From Alligator mississippiensis (taxonomy: Eukaryota > Chordata > Crocodylia > Alligatoridae): a DNA stretch of 64,000 bases. The stretch lies in NCBI RefSeq assembly GCF_030867095.1, contig NC_081826.1, positions 253,994,251 to 254,058,250 on the forward strand. Direction: 5' to 3'. The position numbers and the translations under genes are program-made. The notes under the pieces are model-generated. The model had not been told where the DNA came from. It was given only the letters and a program-made list of their open reading frames with translations, and searched no databases. This document shows positions 62,077 through 64,000 of the stretch, piece by piece. How positions within the stretch are numbered: the stretch's first letter is position 1; every line of letters starts with the position of its first letter.

Positions 62077-62655
62077 CAGTATAGGCCAATCTTTTTGTCA
62101 GGCATGTCACAAGTTAGTCCTGCATGCTCCCCAAGTGCCACTTCAATCCCCTTTTCCTGCCCTTTTGGCCGCTCCATTTTCTGCTCCCTGCTCTGTGGCC
62201 ACATCTACACAAGATGCTGACTGTGCAGTAGTGATTACTACTGCACAGCAATGTTATGTGGCAGGAAGTGTGACGCAGTGCTACTGCACAGTAGTAACAA
62301 GCTATTGCAGTCAGCATCACCTAAAGCTGTTCAGTGATGCTACTGTGCAGTAACTCCGGTTACTGCGCAGTCATTTAGTACATGTATAAACAAGACTACC
62401 TTTTAGTGCTTGTATAAATAAGTACTAAATGACTACACACTAATGACTAAGCAGTCAGTGTCTTCTGTAGATGCCACCTGTGTTCCCTATGCAATGTTAC
62501 TCTGCTTTCTGCTCCACATCCAATCTGCTGCTCTACTTTCTGTTCCCTGCCCTATCTGCCACTGTGCTGCCTGCCTCCTCCCCAGTCTCCTGCTTCTCAC
62601 ACACACAGGCTGCTCACACCACTATGGCATACATGTCACAGGTTATCTACCCCTG
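62077..62655. mobile_element. hAT-like MITE family C, copy 2, split by a family A element
   Basis: Ends are CAGTATAGGCCAATCTTTTT and GGTTATCTACCCCTG. The outer parts (62077-62196 and 62479-62655) match copy 1 at 49652-49902. The flanks TTTTAGAC and CTATTGAC agree at 5 of 8 bases. Confidence 0.65.
62197..62478. mobile_element. Harbinger-like MITE, family A copy 4
   Basis: The element starts GGCCACATCTACACAAGATG and ends TCTGTAGATGCCACC. TGT lies on both sides (62194-62196, 62479-62481). It sits inside family C copy 2. Confidence 0.75.
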
Positions 62656-62663
62656 CTATTGAC

Positions 62664-63710
62664 CTGAACAGATAGATGTCAGATGAAGAATAACTTCTAA
62701 GTCCTCTATCTAAGCATCTTACAAAATGAGACTGGATCTTGGTTTTAAACTTGCTCATACATTTTGGGTTTTGAAATGTGACTCCAAGGACAATTTTCCA
62801 CCTACACCTGATAGAAAGCATCTCAAGGCTGTACTAAATCATAATTTTCCTTTTATCCTCAATAATTCATCTAAGTTCACATGTCTTCTCAGAAAATCTG
62901 TTATCTCCCATCTTCTGTATGAACAAGAATAAAATGTGAGGGGTTAGTAAACCATCAAGGTATGTGAAACTTAAAAAATACCTTTGAATGCTATAGCAAG
63001 GAAAGTGGATGCAAATATTTGATATGGTTCCAATGTGAAAAGGTTCATTTTTGTGAGAAAATGTATCTGAGTCTCTGTTAGTACCTAATGAGAATTTCCT
63101 GATCATCTGCTTCCTGAAGGGATGACCTTCATCCTGAAACATGCAAGGAGGCTTTGAAATCAACAAGCAAGCTTATCTGATTTAGTTTGTAGACTTTGAC
63201 ATTAAGCCACAGACTAGGAGAGGTAATAGATTTCTCAGAAAGGTCTACTGACTTCCTCAACTGTAAGGAGCTATAAAGAATTCAGTGCCTTATTTCTTTG
63301 ACTCCTCCGTTTATATGTTGATTAATTTTAAAGGATTCTTTTCACCTTGATAGCTGTTTGCTGTGATTCCTTAACAAAGGCATAAAAGAACTAGCAATAT
63401 ATCAAGGAAAGAGAGCAACTACTGCTGTAAAAAAAAAATTACCTGTAGTTACTGACAACTACTGTTGCCTTGGGTGGTATGAGAAACTATCCATTCAATC
63501 CATTCAAATTTGATGTATAGAGGTTATACTCTAATACTCTGGAATTTTTTCTTTTTAAAAAGAACAAAATAATGACACTTCAAAGTACAGTTAAAACTAT
63601 TAATCAATTATAATTTATACCAGTGTTATTAAAATGCTACAATTATAAGAGAGAACTGTATAAGAGTCAAAAAATGTGCATTCAAAACTGAATAAACAGG
63701 TGGTCCATAC
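62664..63710. other. AT-rich non-coding spacer
   Basis: No confident gene. A 49-bp stretch (63085-63133, minus strand) is bordered by AG and GT but is not convincing as an exon. Confidence 0.35.
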
Positions 63711-63712
63711 TG

Positions 63713-64000
63713 AGAGATTTCATAGATTTCATAGACATTCGGGCTGGAAGGCACCCTGGAGGATCATCGAGTTCAGCCCCCTGCCCAGGGGCAGGAAGTC
63801 AGCAGGGGTCATAGGATCCCAGCAAAAGAAACATCCAAAAGTGTCTTGAAGGCGTTCAAAGTGGGTGCTTGAACCACCTCCAGCAGCAGTCTATTCCAAA
63901 CCTTGGGGGCTTGGACAGTAAAGAAGTTCTTCCTTATGTCCAGCCTGAAACGGTCGCAGAGGAGTTTGTGACCGTTCAACCTTGTCATCTCTTGGGGCGC
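63713..64000 (-). mobile_element. CR1 LINE 3' end, runs off the window
   Basis: On the minus strand the last part of ORF2 is open: it reads NGHKLLCDRFRLDIRKNFFT and then VQAPKVWNRLLLEVVQAPTL before ending AGIL and a TGA stop. The 3' UTR holds CCTGCCCCTGGGCAGGGGGC and CTTCCAGCCCGAATGTCTAT, and a short tail (TTTCATAGATTTCATAG on the plus strand). The clean frame makes it younger than the other CR1 pieces in the window. Confidence 0.9.

Noticed and set aside
63085-63133. 49-bp minus-strand piece with AG and GT borders, reading DEGHPFRKQMIRKFSL
   Set aside because: Such short AG-GT pairs are common by chance. It was considered as an exon of the next gene (ANKRD31 lies beyond GCNT4 in human), but nothing confirms it.
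1-64000. CRISPR array, operon or prokaryotic system
   Set aside because: No spaced short repeats and no dense gene order; the sequence is clearly vertebrate.

Overview
The window looks like a piece of a sauropsid genome, most likely a crocodilian. The reasons are an AT-rich background, many CR1 LINE pieces, old L2 and MIR copies, numerous short hAT, Tigger/mariner and Harbinger-like non-autonomous DNA transposons, and one vertebrate glycosyltransferase gene that closely matches human GCNT4. A turtle cannot be excluded from sequence alone.

Only one protein-coding gene is well supported: GCNT4 (core 2 beta-1,6-GlcNAc transferase 3) on the minus strand. Its whole 455-codon reading frame lies in one exon at 31159-32526, just after a good splice acceptor, so at least one 5' non-coding exon should lie at higher coordinates. 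A CpG island at about 53.6-54.85 kb carries two good minus-strand splice donors (after 54047 and after 54617) and is the best candidate promoter; the intron would be about 21.5-22 kb. No exon of another gene is recognised with confidence.

The rest is intergenic or intronic DNA dominated by mobile-element remains. Left part (0-20 kb): a Harbinger-like MITE, a Tigger-like element with a GC-rich palindromic core, possible LTR fossils, a 1.7-kb near-perfect inverted repeat (12.7-14.4 kb), and a 2.2-kb hAT element made of tandem units. Middle (20-35 kb): a CR1 fragment, small MITEs, MIR and tRNA-like SINE pieces, then GCNT4. At 34.4-39.6 kb there is a multi-layer nest: a minus-strand CR1 split by a hAT, by a non-CR1 LINE with endonuclease and reverse transcriptase remains, and by a second hAT that itself holds a palindromic element. 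At 40.4-41.8 kb lies an L2-like LINE with a CR1 tail in it. The right part has a hAT carrying an array of GC-rich palindromes (47.4-49.1 kb), several MITEs, the CpG island, a probable solo LTR, another GC-rich hAT (57.1-58.2 kb) and a CR1 end running off the right edge.

The most unusual theme is that several DNA transposons with different ends enclose GC-rich, self-complementary cores, and that two elements with unrelated ends share essentially the same core. All family names for repeats are read by eye from termini, target-site duplications and protein remnants; none was checked against a repeat library.
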